DNA of 64,000 nucleotides from JAFALK01 sp036500605 (GCA_036500605.1 DASYBU010000014.1:315265-379264), one strand, 5' to 3'; shown: positions 41,283-49,172, counted from the first letter of the stretch. Notes: generated by a model from the sequence alone, not told the origin. Translations and numbers: made by a program.

Positions 41283-42265
41283 CGAGCGCCGTGATCGAGC
41301 CGGCTGGCCGGCTCGTAGGACTGGATCAGGAAGAGCGGGCGGCGCTTGCTCTCCAGGCTGAGGCGGCCGATGTATTCACCCAGCACGCCGATCGCGAGCA
41401 GCTGCAAGCCGCCCAGCATCAGCACCACGACGATCAGCGTCGGGAAGCCCGGCACCGGATCGCCAAAGATCAGCGCGCGGCTGAAGAAATACAGGCCGCA
41501 CACAAAGGCCAGCAAGGCACTCGCCAGGCCGAGCTTGGTGGCGACCTTGAGCGGCTCGATCGAGAAGGCGGTGATGCCCTCGACCGCGAAACGCCAGAGC
41601 TGGCCGAAGCGCCATTTGGTCTCGCCGGCGATGCGCGTGCCGACGTCGTAATCGAGCACGACCTGCTCGAAACCGATCCACGCGAACAAGCCCTTCATGA
41701 AGCGGTTGCGCTCAGGTAACTGGTTAAGTGCATCGACAGCGCGGCGACTGAAGAGGCGGAAATCACCGACGCCGTCGGGGATCGGGATGTCGCTGAGCCG
41801 GTTGATCGAGCGGTAGAACAGCCCCGCCGCCTGGCGCTTGAGCCAGGATTCGTCGTCGCGGCTGCGCCGGCGCATGCTGACCACATCGGCGCCGGCGCGC
41901 CAGGCCTCCACCATCTCGGGCAGGCATTCGGGCGGGTGCTGCAGATCGGCGTCCATCAGGATCACGGCCTCGCCGCGCGCCATCTGCAGGCCGGCCGTGA
42001 TCGCCTGCTCCTTGCCGAAATTGCGCGAGAAGCGCACCACGCTGACCATCGGGTGGCTGGCGCGCAACTGGCGCAGCAGCTCGGCCGAGCCGTCGCGGCT
42101 GCCGTCGTCCACGTAGACGATCTCGACCGTCTCCTGCAGGCCGCTGATCGCCAGCAGCAGGCGCCGGTGCAGCAGCGGCAGCGAGTCCACCTCGTTGAAC
42201 ACGGGCACGATCACGCTCAGGGCGCAGGCGTGCACCTCGAGCGAATGCAGGTCAGGCATCCTCAT
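41279..42265 (-). CDS. polyprenyl-phosphate glycosyltransferase, GT2 (GtrB/ArnC/DPM1-like)
   Basis: A 328-residue membrane glycosyltransferase that loads a sugar onto undecaprenyl phosphate. The GT-A domain shows LSVIVPVFNEVDSLPLL, VYVDDGSRDGS, FSRNFGKEQAITAGLQMA and the metal-binding MDADLQHPPE, then a GDFRLFSRRAVDAL block. Two C-terminal membrane helices follow (LGLASALLAFVCGLYFFSRAL, FPTLIVVVLMLGGLQLLAIGVLGEYIGRL). The start is the ATG overlapping the gtrA stop (ATGA); an upstream extension of the frame would run through gtrA antisense-like codons and is rejected. GtrA precedes it and a deacetylase follows, so the product is probably a lipid-linked aminosugar for envelope modification. Confidence 0.92.
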   Translation of the reverse strand: MRMPDLHSLEVHACALSVIVPVFNEVDSLPLLHRRLLLAISGLQETVEIVYVDDGSRDGSAELLRQLRASHPMVSVVRFSRNFGKEQAITAGLQMARGEAVILMDADLQHPPECLPEMVEAWRAGADVVSMRRRSRDDESWLKRQAAGLFYRSINRLSDIPIPDGVGDFRLFSRRAVDALNQLPERNRFMKGLFAWIGFEQVVLDYDVGTRIAGETKWRFGQLWRFAVEGITAFSIEPLKVATKLGLASALLAFVCGLYFFSRALIFGDPVPGFPTLIVVVLMLGGLQLLAIGVLGEYIGRLSLESKRRPLFLIQSYEPASRLDHGAR

Positions 42266-42627
42266 GCGAAGCTCCAGCTCTTGTTGAGTTGGAAGCCGCA
42301 CAGGAAGGCGGTGCCGCTCGCCAACACCTGCGCGACCAGATAGTGCAGGCCCAGCACGCTGCTGCCACACCAGACGATGGCGGCGTGGCCGAGCGCCATG
42401 CCCGCGGCAATCAACATGAAACGCGGCAGGGCTTGCGCATGGGCGGCGGTGGACGCCGCAAAGGTGAAGCGGCGATTGCCCAGGTAGGCCAGCACCGCGC
42501 CGGCCAGGGCGCCGAGGCCCGCCCCCAAGGCCGGCGAACGATGCAGCCGCTCCACCACCCCGATCAGGATGGCGTAGTGCAAAGCGGTGGCCAACACGCC
42601 CACCCAGAGGTATCTCATCAGCATCAC
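42262..42627 (-). CDS. GtrA-family membrane protein
   Basis: A 121-residue protein with four predicted transmembrane helices (YLWVGVLATALHYAILIGVV, ALGAGLGALAGAVLAYLG, FMLIAAGMALGHAAIVW, YLVAQVLASGTAFLCGF) and the family signature LGNRRFTF. GtrA proteins are thought to flip polyprenyl-phosphate-linked sugars or to assist the GT2 partner. It is coupled to the GT2 gene by ATGA and lies 78 bases after the sensor kinase gene, so the regulator and modification genes probably form a single transcript. Confidence 0.88.
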   Translation of the reverse strand: MMLMRYLWVGVLATALHYAILIGVVERLHRSPALGAGLGALAGAVLAYLGNRRFTFAASTAAHAQALPRFMLIAAGMALGHAAIVWCGSSVLGLHYLVAQVLASGTAFLCGFQLNKSWSFA

Positions 42628-42705
42628 AACAACAAGGCTCGCGCCGGAAATCCAGACCCGACCTTAGGAGCGAAGGCGTTAAGGCGATGTGAAAGTCGGC
42701 CGATG

Positions 42706-43959
42706 TCAGCGCCGCGACGGGGGAAATTCCAGCAGGAAGCGGCTGCCGCCTTCGGGCCGCGGCGCGTAGCTGATGCGCCAACCCAGGTGCTCGCAGATGC
42801 GCTTGGCCAGCGCCAGGCCCAGGCCGGCGCCGCCGCCGGGGGTTGAACTGTGCGGCAGGCGCTCGAAAAGATGTTGCTGGACATCGGCCGGCAGGCCTGG
42901 CCCGCTGTCCTCGATTTCCAGCTGATGTGCGCTCAAATACACCGTTACGTCACCGGACGTCGTGTATTGGCAGGCATTGCGCATCAAGTTGCCGATCGCC
43001 ATCTCGGCCAGCTCGGGCTGGGCATAGACGCGCGGAGCGGCCTCGAACCGGCATTGCAGGTGCACCGGCTTGCCTTCAAGCAGGGCCTTGCAGCGCTCGG
43101 CTTCGCGTTCGATCAGCGGCGGCAGCGCCAGCAGCGGCGCCAGCAGGCGCTCGGGCTCGCGCGACAGCAGCAGCAAGGCATTGACGCGCTCGGCCGTGTT
43201 GTGAGCCGTGCGACGGATCCGTTCGACCGCCGCCTGCTGTTTCGAGCCGGGCTCCAGCTGCACGGCCAGCACCTCGGCGGCGCCGAGCATGACGGTCAAC
43301 GGCGTGCGCAGTTCGTGGCTGACATCGCCGGTGAACAGGCGCTCGCGCGTGAGCACCTGCTGCAGGACCTCGGTGCGCGCGGCAAAAGCGCGCGCCAGCT
43401 CGCCGATCTCGTCGCGCCGCGCGAGCAGGGCCGAATCGCCGCTGAGCTGGTCGTCGCGCACCGCTTCGGCCAGGGCCGTGACGGGCGCCAGCACGCGGCC
43501 CGCCGTCATGCGCGCCAGCAGCAAGGCCAGCGCCGTGGCGGCGACCACGCACAGCGCCAGGCCCAGCAGCACACGCTCCTCGATGCGTTCGAAATCGCTG
43601 ACCAGATCGACGGCCGCATAAGCCTCGCCGCTCGGCAGGCGACCGATCAGCGCGTCGAGCGTGCGCTGGCCGTCACGCACCTCATGAAAACCGAGCGCCT
43701 GATGCTGCAAATAGGGTGGCACCTTGTCGCCGCGGAAGAACGCGATCTCCGGTGTCAGCGTGGAGGGGTCGGGCAGCGAGCCGGCCAGGCGCCAGTTCGC
43801 GACCAGATCGAGCCGGCGCTCCACCAGATAGGCGTCGATCTGGTAGCGCGCGTACTCCACCACCGCCGCAAACGCGACGCACAGCGCCAGGCTCAGACCC
43901 ACATAGGCGGCCGTGATGCGATGGCGCAGGCTGCGCGGGCTCTTGTAGGCGGTGCTCAT
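42706..43959 (-). CDS. sensor histidine kinase of a two-component system
   Basis: A 417-residue membrane kinase. TM1 is near residues 15-36 and TM2 near 130-150, with a ~95-residue periplasmic sensor between them. A HAMP-like linker follows, then the H-box GDVSHELRTPLTVML with phospho-acceptor His215, N-box NLMRNACQYT, G1 EDSGPGLP and G2 GAGLGLALAKRI. Architecture matches QseC/PmrB-type EnvZ-class kinases. The ATG at 43959 overlaps the response-regulator stop (ATGA). Genes downstream encode lipid-linked sugar enzymes, so the signal may be envelope stress, cationic peptides or metal, as for PmrB (inference). Confidence 0.93.
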   Translation of the reverse strand: MSTAYKSPRSLRHRITAAYVGLSLALCVAFAAVVEYARYQIDAYLVERRLDLVANWRLAGSLPDPSTLTPEIAFFRGDKVPPYLQHQALGFHEVRDGQRTLDALIGRLPSGEAYAAVDLVSDFERIEERVLLGLALCVVAATALALLLARMTAGRVLAPVTALAEAVRDDQLSGDSALLARRDEIGELARAFAARTEVLQQVLTRERLFTGDVSHELRTPLTVMLGAAEVLAVQLEPGSKQQAAVERIRRTAHNTAERVNALLLLSREPERLLAPLLALPPLIEREAERCKALLEGKPVHLQCRFEAAPRVYAQPELAEMAIGNLMRNACQYTTSGDVTVYLSAHQLEIEDSGPGLPADVQQHLFERLPHSSTPGGGAGLGLALAKRICEHLGWRISYAPRPEGGSRFLLEFPPSRR

Positions 43960-44651
43960 TCTTCTTCGGGCGGCACCAGGCAGTAGCCCTGGCCGGCGAG
44001 TGTCTTGAGCAGCGGCTGCGGGAACGGTTTGTCCACGGCCTGGCGCAGGGCGTGGATGTGCGTGCGCAGCGCGTCGGAATCGGGCGGGCTGTCGCCCCAT
44101 AGCGCGAACTCCAGCACCTCGCGCGTGACCAGACGCGGCGAGGCCGTCATCAGGCATTGCAAGAGCTTGTAACCGCTGGGCGTGAGTTCGATGCGGCGGC
44201 CGGCGCGGCGCGCATCGAACTGCGAGGGATCGAAAACCAGATCACCGACCTGCAGCGGCGCGGGCACATGGGCATCCACGGCGCGGCGGTGCAGGGCCTT
44301 CAGCCGCACATCGAGCTCGGCCAGCGAAAAGGGCTTGACCAGGTAGTCATCGGCGCCCGCCTCGAAGCCCAGCACCTTGTCGGGCACGGTGTCGCGCGCG
44401 GTCAGCATCAGCACCGGCACGGGCAAACGCAGTTCGCGACGCAGGCGCCGGCACAGACTCAGGCCGTCCAGGCCCGGCAGCATCAGGTCCAGCACGATCA
44501 CGTCGTGCGCCTGCCGCGCGGCACTGGTCAGTCCGGCCTCGCCGTTACGTTCCCAATCAATCACGTAGCCCAGCGGCTCAAGATAAGCGTGCAGATTGGC
44601 TGCAATGTCGGCGTTGTCCTCGACAATCAAGATGCGCATGATGTGCGCCAT
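43956..44651 (-). CDS. OmpR/PhoB-family response regulator
   Basis: A 231-residue regulator: receiver domain with acidic pair ED (11-12), phospho-acceptor Asp55 in VIVLDLMLPG and Lys in YLVKPFS, then a winged-helix domain (LTPSGYKLLQCLM, LRTHIHALRQAVDKPF, GYCLV). QseB/PmrA-like in overall pattern. The ATG at 44651 gives an extra MAHI before the canonical MRILIVEDN start at 44639; neither has a good ribosome site. Only 17 bases separate it from the divergent secreted-protein gene at 44669, so the promoter of one must lie in the other's leader or coding region. Confidence 0.93.
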   Translation of the reverse strand: MAHIMRILIVEDNADIAANLHAYLEPLGYVIDWERNGEAGLTSAARQAHDVIVLDLMLPGLDGLSLCRRLRRELRLPVPVLMLTARDTVPDKVLGFEAGADDYLVKPFSLAELDVRLKALHRRAVDAHVPAPLQVGDLVFDPSQFDARRAGRRIELTPSGYKLLQCLMTASPRLVTREVLEFALWGDSPPDSDALRTHIHALRQAVDKPFPQPLLKTLAGQGYCLVPPEEE

Positions 44652-44668
44652 CTTAGGAGTTCCCGTTC

Positions 44669-45106
44669 ATGAAGCATTTACTCGCGGCTCTTTTCCTGGC
44701 CTTGGCTCTGCCCGTGCACGCCGAAAGCTCGGCCACCTCCTCGGTCTCGGACAGCGCGTCCAGCGCCACCAGCAGCGCCTCCGATTCGATCAAGGGATCG
44801 AGCAACAGCTCCTCGGGCAACAACAAGGTCGCGGCCGGCGAATACCAGGTCGTGCATCTGGCCGCCCTGCCCGATCGCCCCGGCATGATGCGTGCGGACA
44901 TGCGCGGCCAGGCGGGTGCCGAGTTCGCGCTGACGCTGCCCGCAACGGCGGCCGAGCGCGGCCATCTGGCCGAAGGCGCTGCCGTGAACGTGATCGAGCG
45001 TCCGTATGGCTATGAATTCGCCACCGTCGACACGCAGCAGGCTTTCTTCCTGGTGCTCGATGATGATTGGCATCGCGAGCTGCGCAGCAAGCCCGTCTCG
45101 CTTTGA
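44669..45106 (+). CDS. secreted serine-rich hypothetical protein
   Basis: A 145-residue protein with a signal peptide (MKHLLAALFLALALPVHA-E). It has a low-complexity Ser/Ala/Asp tract (residues ~19-52, SSATSSVSDSASSATS-type) and a compact C-terminal ~90-residue domain (GEYQVVHLAALPDRPGMMRA, LTLPATAAERGHLAEG, AFFLVLDDDWHREL). A good AGGAG precedes the ATG. Its stop overlaps the TTG of the next gene (TTGA), so it is translated with the DUF2145 protein. No family is recognised; export to the periplasm is the only functional inference. Confidence 0.75.
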   Translation: MKHLLAALFLALALPVHAESSATSSVSDSASSATSSASDSIKGSSNSSSGNNKVAAGEYQVVHLAALPDRPGMMRADMRGQAGAEFALTLPATAAERGHLAEGAAVNVIERPYGYEFATVDTQQAFFLVLDDDWHRELRSKPVSL

Positions 45107-45975
45107 AGCTTTGGGCGGTCCTGCTGACGCTGGGGATCAGCGTTAGCGTCAATGCCCACGCCGGTTCATTGCGCTCGTGCGATGTGGACAAGGAGCCCTC
45201 GCCGGCCGAGCAGGATCTGGTGTTGCGCTTCACGGCGCTGATCAAGCAGGAGCTGCAGGACTCGGGCGCCGATGTGGCTTTGGTTTCGCGCTCAGGCCTC
45301 GATCTGGCGCTGCTGCACCAGCGCTACTCGCACGCCGGTGTGGCGTTGCGCGACAGCGCCAACGGGCCGTGGTCGGTACGCCAGCTCTACTACGCCTGTG
45401 ACGAAGGCAAGCCGCGCATCTTCGACCAGGGCATGAGCGGCTTTGTGATGGGCCTGCACGACATGGGCGAGGGTTTTGTGTCGGTCGTGCTGCTGCCGAG
45501 CCCGGCGCTGCACGACGCCGCGATTGATGATCACCGCGCGCTCGCCCTGCTGAACACCAGTTACAGCGCGAACGCCTATGCCTTCGCGCTGACCTACCAG
45601 AACTGCAACCAGTGGCTGGCCGAGCTGATGGCCTCGGCCTGGGGCGATGCCGACTCGCGCGCCGCCGCGCAGGCCTGGTTGCAGGCGGTGGGCTACGAGC
45701 CGACCGAGATTGCGCTGTGGCGGCCCTTCACCTGGCTCACCGCCCTCAGCCCCTATCTGCACAACGATGACCGCGTGCCCGATGACATCGAACATGGGCG
45801 TTATCGCGTCAGCCTGCCGGCCTCGCTCGAAGCCTTTGCGCGCGCGCAGGTGCCGCATGCGCAGCGGATCGAGTTCTGCCATCGCGGGCCGGATGTCGTC
45901 ATTCACCGCGGCTGGGAGCCGATGGCTGAAGACTGCGTGGCCGGGCCCGGCGATGAATCAAGACGGCTGGAGTAG
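45103..45975 (+). CDS. DUF2145-family periplasmic protein
   Basis: A 290-residue protein with signal peptide MKLWAVLLTLGISVSVNAHA starting from TTG at 45103, which overlaps the preceding stop. A TTG 36 bases further upstream would add 12 residues before the signal. The body matches DUF2145: DVALVSRSGLDLALLHQRYSH, PWSVRQLYYACDEG, LLNTSYSANAYAFALTYQNCNQWLAELM with a Cys/Asn pair, and RIEFCHRGPDVVIHRGW. The SRSGLDL...H and NCNQW blocks resemble cysteine-peptidase-like NlpC/P60 arrangements (tentative). It converges with bufC with an 18-base overlap. Confidence 0.78.
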   Translation: MKLWAVLLTLGISVSVNAHAGSLRSCDVDKEPSPAEQDLVLRFTALIKQELQDSGADVALVSRSGLDLALLHQRYSHAGVALRDSANGPWSVRQLYYACDEGKPRIFDQGMSGFVMGLHDMGEGFVSVVLLPSPALHDAAIDDHRALALLNTSYSANAYAFALTYQNCNQWLAELMASAWGDADSRAAAQAWLQAVGYEPTEIALWRPFTWLTALSPYLHNDDRVPDDIEHGRYRVSLPASLEAFARAQVPHAQRIEFCHRGPDVVIHRGWEPMAEDCVAGPGDESRRLE

Positions 45976-46710
45976 GCCGTCGGCGAGCCAGGTTTGCAGG
46001 GCCTGGACCAGGGCCGCGGGCGCAGCTTCGGCGCCGGCGTGAGTGGCGGCGATCTCGGCGAGGCTGGCGAAGTCCTCTCCGGCTTGAACCGCTTGCAGCA
46101 AGGCGGCTTCAAGCGCGTCGAGTGAACGCCAGCGCACGTCGAGCGCCTCTCGCCAGACCAGCAGCAGATGCTCTTGCGCTTCCGGCTCGGGCAGTTCCGG
46201 ATCGTCGTCCGTCGCTTCCTCGGTGATCGCCTGACGCAAGGCTCGCCACGCCGCTTCGATGGCCCATTCCAGCGGCACGAGGCCCACACTGGGATGCAGG
46301 CTGAAGCTCTGTTCCGGCTGCAATCCGGCGAGATCCTCGCCGCGCAGGGCTGGCGCATCGGCCGCATCAAAAGCGCCGCGCAGAGCCCAATCCATGCGCG
46401 CGAAATCGGCGAAGCAGGGATGTGGCAAATCTTCATCCGTGACCATGAAGTCAGCCAGCGCATGGCCGAACCAGCGGATCGACGGGGTGCGCGAAGGGTG
46501 TGCGTCGAGATAGCGCAGCGCCAACGCGTCAAAGCTCTCGTCGCCCATCACGCGGTGCAGCACGAGGTAGTTGTCGCGCAGCGCGGCGATCAGGCGCGCG
46601 GTGTAGGCGTGGCGATAGACGTCAAGCCCGAGCGTCGGCGAGACGCCGCCGTCACCCTCACCACAAATCGCGGTCTGCAAGGCGTGCTGCTGTGCGCGCA
46701 GGGTGTTCAT
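45958..46710 (-). CDS. bufC: BufC/HvfC-type bufferin maturation partner (DUF2063)
   Basis: A 250-residue protein with the DUF2063 N-terminal domain (QQHALQTAICG, GLDVYRHAYTARLIAALRDNYLVLHRVMGDESFDALALRYL) and a variable C-terminal helical half. In bufferin and related pathways this partner presents the precursor peptide to the DUF692 iron enzyme. It lies downstream of bufB on the same strand but is separated by a 147-base gap filled with a palindromic repeat, so the operon is interrupted. The last codons overlap the convergent DUF2145 gene. Confidence 0.87.
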   Translation of the reverse strand: MNTLRAQQHALQTAICGEGDGGVSPTLGLDVYRHAYTARLIAALRDNYLVLHRVMGDESFDALALRYLDAHPSRTPSIRWFGHALADFMVTDEDLPHPCFADFARMDWALRGAFDAADAPALRGEDLAGLQPEQSFSLHPSVGLVPLEWAIEAAWRALRQAITEEATDDDPELPEPEAQEHLLLVWREALDVRWRSLDALEAALLQAVQAGEDFASLAEIAATHAGAEAAPAALVQALQTWLADGLLQPS

Positions 46711-46745
46711 CGCACGCCCTCAGTTCGAATACCTAACGCGTTTGA

Positions 46746-46829
46746 ACATGGATGGACAGGATGAACAGGATAAGACCGAAGCCACCTGGGCCTTCTTGTA
46801 TTCATCCTGTTCATCCTGTTCATCCATGT
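46746..46829. repeat. palindromic GGATGAACAGGAT-type intergenic repeat
   Basis: The left arm ACATGGATGGACAGGATG (46746-46763) and the right arm CATCCTGTTCATCCATGT (46812-46829) are inverted copies with one mismatch. Each contains tandem (C)AGGATGAA units, with a ~30-base non-symmetric centre. It sits between bufB and bufC and would form a long RNA hairpin. Repeats of this kind are widespread in proteobacterial intergenic regions. Confidence 0.82.
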
Positions 46830-46857
46830 GAATAAGGTATTGGGATTTCGGCCGAGG

Positions 46858-47679
46858 CTACGCCAGCGACATCGCCAATCGACGCGCGTGATCGAGCTCG
46901 GCCAGCAGCACCGGCAGCGGCGGAATGTCGTCATCGCGCTCGATCATCGTCGGCTTGAAACCGATGCGGTCGAGCGTGTACGCGTAGAGCTGCCAGACCG
47001 CCTCGCAGACCGGATGGTCATGCGTGTCGATCACCACGTCGCCGCGATCCTCGTGGCCGGCGAGGTGGATCTGCACGACCTGGTTGGCGGGCATCAGGTC
47101 GATATAGCCGCGCGCATCGAAGCCGTGATTGCGGCTCGACACATAGACATTGTTCACATCGAGCAGCAGCTGGCAGCCGCTCTCGCGCAGCAGCGCGGCG
47201 ATGAAATCGGCCTCGCTCATTTCATCGTGAGCAAAGCGCACATAGCTGGAGACGTTCTCCAGCACCAGCGGCCGCTGCAAGACCTCCTGCACCTGCGCAA
47301 TGCGCGAGCCCAGGTGCCGCAGAGCCGCCTCGGTATACGGCAGCGGCAGCAGATCATGCAGATTGCGATGGTCCACGCCCGTCCAGCACAGGTGATCGGA
47401 AACCCATGCCGGCTGCACGCGATCGGCCAGCGCCTTCAAGGCTTGCAGGTAATCAAGACTCAAAGGGTCCGTGCTGCCGATCGACATCGACACGCCATGC
47501 ATCACCAGCGGATAGTCCCGCCGGAAGCGCTCCAGATGCACCAGCGGACGCCCGCCCGGCACCATGAAGTTCTCGCTGATGATTTCGAGCCAGTCGGGCT
47601 TGTTCGCAAGCGGCTCGCCAAACGCAGCGAAATGCTCCGTTCGCAAGCCCAAGCCAAAGCCGTTCAGTTCCTGATTCAT
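46858..47679 (-). CDS. bufB: DUF692 multinuclear iron oxidase (BufB/MbnB-like)
   Basis: A 273-residue TIM-barrel enzyme of the MNIO (DUF692) family, which uses two or three irons to oxidise cysteines of a precursor peptide into thiooxazole- or oxazolone-type metal ligands. Family segments are GFGLGLRTEHF, DWLEIISENFM, VMHGVSMSIGSTDPL, WVSDHLCWTG, LENVSSYVRF, LLDVNNVYVSS, QIHLAGHEDRG and the C-terminal TMIERDDDIPPL. The His/Asp/Glu residues in HGVSMSIG, SDHL, ENVSSY, DVNN, HLAGH and ERD form the iron site. It follows bufA after a hairpin-rich 155-base gap. Confidence 0.93.
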   Translation of the reverse strand: MNQELNGFGLGLRTEHFAAFGEPLANKPDWLEIISENFMVPGGRPLVHLERFRRDYPLVMHGVSMSIGSTDPLSLDYLQALKALADRVQPAWVSDHLCWTGVDHRNLHDLLPLPYTEAALRHLGSRIAQVQEVLQRPLVLENVSSYVRFAHDEMSEADFIAALLRESGCQLLLDVNNVYVSSRNHGFDARGYIDLMPANQVVQIHLAGHEDRGDVVIDTHDHPVCEAVWQLYAYTLDRIGFKPTMIERDDDIPPLPVLLAELDHARRLAMSLA

Positions 47680-47714
47680 GAGGACAGGTTGTCGCCAAGC
47701 GATCCGTATTGAAT

Positions 47715-47752
47715 TTGAGTCGGCCGCCGGGCCGCTCCCAAGGCCGACTCAA
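47715..47752 (-). promoter_or_regulatory. stem-loop 2 between bufA and bufB
   Basis: TTGAGTCGGCC (47715-47725) and GGCCGACTCAA (47742-47752) form a perfect 11-bp inverted repeat with a 16-base loop. No T-run follows on the minus strand, so it is more likely an mRNA-stability or attenuation hairpin than a full terminator. It would help keep precursor transcript in excess of enzyme transcript. Confidence 0.6.
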
Positions 47753-47759
47753 GCCGATG

Positions 47760-47785
47760 TCGATGCCGGGCCATCCCGGCATCGA
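47760..47785 (-). promoter_or_regulatory. stem-loop 1 between bufA and bufB
   Basis: TCGATGCCGGG (47760-47770) and CCCGGCATCGA (47775-47785) form a perfect 11-bp stem with a 4-base loop, 49 bases after the bufA stop. As with the neighbouring stem there is no T-run. An attenuator or 3'-end protection role fits the usual RiPP precursor excess. Confidence 0.65.
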
Positions 47786-47834
47786 TCGGCACCCCCTCGG
47801 GGGGTGGCTCAGCGTACCCGCTGGGCCGGGGGCC

Positions 47835-48095
47835 TCATTTCGCGACGGTGCCGCCGGCGGACTTGCACTCGGCTTCGTTCTTCTTGCTGACCCAGCCCTG
47901 GCCCTTGCAGCTGTTGTGGCCCTTGCATTCGTTCTTGGCGGTCTTGCACTCGGAGGTGCCCTTGCAGCTGTTCACGCCCGAGCACTTGACCATGCCTTCG
48001 TCGGCGGCCGTGGCCAAGCTGACCGGGGCGGTGACGGCGAACAGCGCGGCGGCTGCGGCGGCAATACCGATACCGGTCTTGATGGATTGATGCAT
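47835..48095 (-). CDS. bufA: bufferin-type metallophore precursor peptide (BufA2-like)
   Basis: An 86-residue exported precursor. The signal peptide (MHQSIKTGIGIAAAAAALFA... to ATA-A near residue 31) is followed by a core with six cysteines (38, 44, 50, 57, 63, 77) in a quasi-repeat: KCSGVNSCKG, SECKT, NECKGHNSCKGQGW. CKG is repeated three times. In bufferins cysteines are oxidised by the BufB enzyme to give copper-binding groups in the periplasm. This CKG-repeat type matches what is annotated as the BufA2 family rather than the EGKCG type. It is the first gene of the operon and has an ECF-like promoter about 70 bases upstream. Confidence 0.88.
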   Translation of the reverse strand: MHQSIKTGIGIAAAAAALFAVTAPVSLATAADEGMVKCSGVNSCKGTSECKTAKNECKGHNSCKGQGWVSKKNEAECKSAGGTVAK

Positions 48096-48164
48096 TTGAA
48101 AGTCTCCAGAAGGTTGAGTGTGGGAACAAGCCCCGTACGACTTCGTGAATCGGGCTTGCCGGCC

Positions 48165-48194
48165 TGTGTCGCTGCGGGACGCGCAGTCCTTACA
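48165..48194 (-). promoter_or_regulatory. candidate ECF sigma-factor promoter of the buf operon
   Basis: On the minus strand TGTAAGG (48194-48188) is followed after exactly 16 bases by CGACACA (48171-48165), about 70 bases upstream of the bufA ATG. A GTAA-type -35 with a CG-containing -10 is typical of ECF sigma promoters, and bufferin operons are known to be under ECF (SigF-like) control in other bacteria. No sigma gene is in the window. Confidence 0.45.
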
Positions 48195-48290
48195 CTCCGG
48201 CGGACCTATTGTGTGATGAGCGCCGGTTATGGCGTCAATGGCCCTGGTCATTGGTCTGGCTCTGCCGGGCGCTCTACAGTGAACGCCATC

Positions 48291-49172
48291 ATGCTCAAGA
48301 CAGAAACGCCCAGCGCCCAACACACCGATCTCGACCTTTACGCGCCGCGCGAACTGCTCGCGGCCTTCGTCGAAGACCAGGTCGAGGCGGTCAATGCGGT
48401 GCGCGCCGCGCTGCCGCAGCTCGAAGCCGCCCTTGTGGCCGCCCTGCCCCGCATCCAGGCCGGCGGCCGTTTGCTCTATGCCGGCGCCGGCACCTCGGGG
48501 CGCCTGGGCGTGCTCGACAGCGTGGAACTGCCGCCCACCTTCGGCTGGCCGCGTGACCGCGCGGTGGCTTTGCTGGCCGGTGGCCCATCGGCCATGTTCG
48601 CGGCCGTGGAAGGCGCCGAGGATGACCACGCGCTCGGCGCGGCGGACATCGCTTCGATCAAGCCCACGCCCAACGACGTGCTGCTGGCCCTGGCGGCCTC
48701 AGGCGGCACGCCTTATGTGCTCGGCGCGATCGAAGCGGGCCGTGCGGCAGGCGCCCTGACGATCGGTTTTGCCAACAATGCCGATGCGCCGGTGACGAAA
48801 AGCGCCGACATCGGCGTGACGCTCGACACCGGTTCGGAAGTGATTTCGGGCAGCACGCGGCTCAAGGCCGGCAGCGCGCAGAAGATGGCGCTGAACACCT
48901 TCAGCAGCAGCCTGATGGTGCGGCTCAACAAGGTCTACGGCAACCTGATGGTCGACGTGCAGGCGACCAATGCCAAGCTGGTGCGCCGCACCGTGGCGCT
49001 GACGATGCGTGCCACCGGCTGCGACGAAGCGGCTGCGCGCGCGGCGCTGGATGGGTCGAAGCAGAGCGTCAAGCTCGCGATCGTCGTGATCAAGCTGGGC
49101 ATCGCGCCGGATGCGGCACGCGCCAAGCTCGACGCGGCTCATGGCAGCGTGCGTGCGGCGTTGGCCGGATGA
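48291..49172 (+). CDS. murQ: N-acetylmuramic acid 6-phosphate etherase
   Basis: A 293-residue SIS-domain enzyme that removes the D-lactyl ether from MurNAc-6-phosphate to give GlcNAc-6-phosphate in murein recycling. Recognisable blocks are LYAGAGTSGRLGVLDSVELPPTF near 63-85 (with the catalytic Glu in SVELPPTF), AVEGAEDDHALG near 107-118 (second Glu) and LKAGSAQKMALNTFSS. ATG 48291 is used; an in-frame GTG 12 bases upstream is possible. The stop overlaps the ampG start (ATGA). The anhydroMurNAc kinase that would supply its substrate (AnmK) is not in the window. Confidence 0.95.
   Translation: MLKTETPSAQHTDLDLYAPRELLAAFVEDQVEAVNAVRAALPQLEAALVAALPRIQAGGRLLYAGAGTSGRLGVLDSVELPPTFGWPRDRAVALLAGGPSAMFAAVEGAEDDHALGAADIASIKPTPNDVLLALAASGGTPYVLGAIEAGRAAGALTIGFANNADAPVTKSADIGVTLDTGSEVISGSTRLKAGSAQKMALNTFSSSLMVRLNKVYGNLMVDVQATNAKLVRRTVALTMRATGCDEAAARAALDGSKQSVKLAIVVIKLGIAPDAARAKLDAAHGSVRAALAG

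Noticed and set aside
41279..42781. 500-residue version of the GT2 glycosyltransferase
   Set aside because: The extra N-terminal 172 residues run through gtrA in another frame and look random; the ATG at 42265 overlapping the gtrA stop is the natural start.
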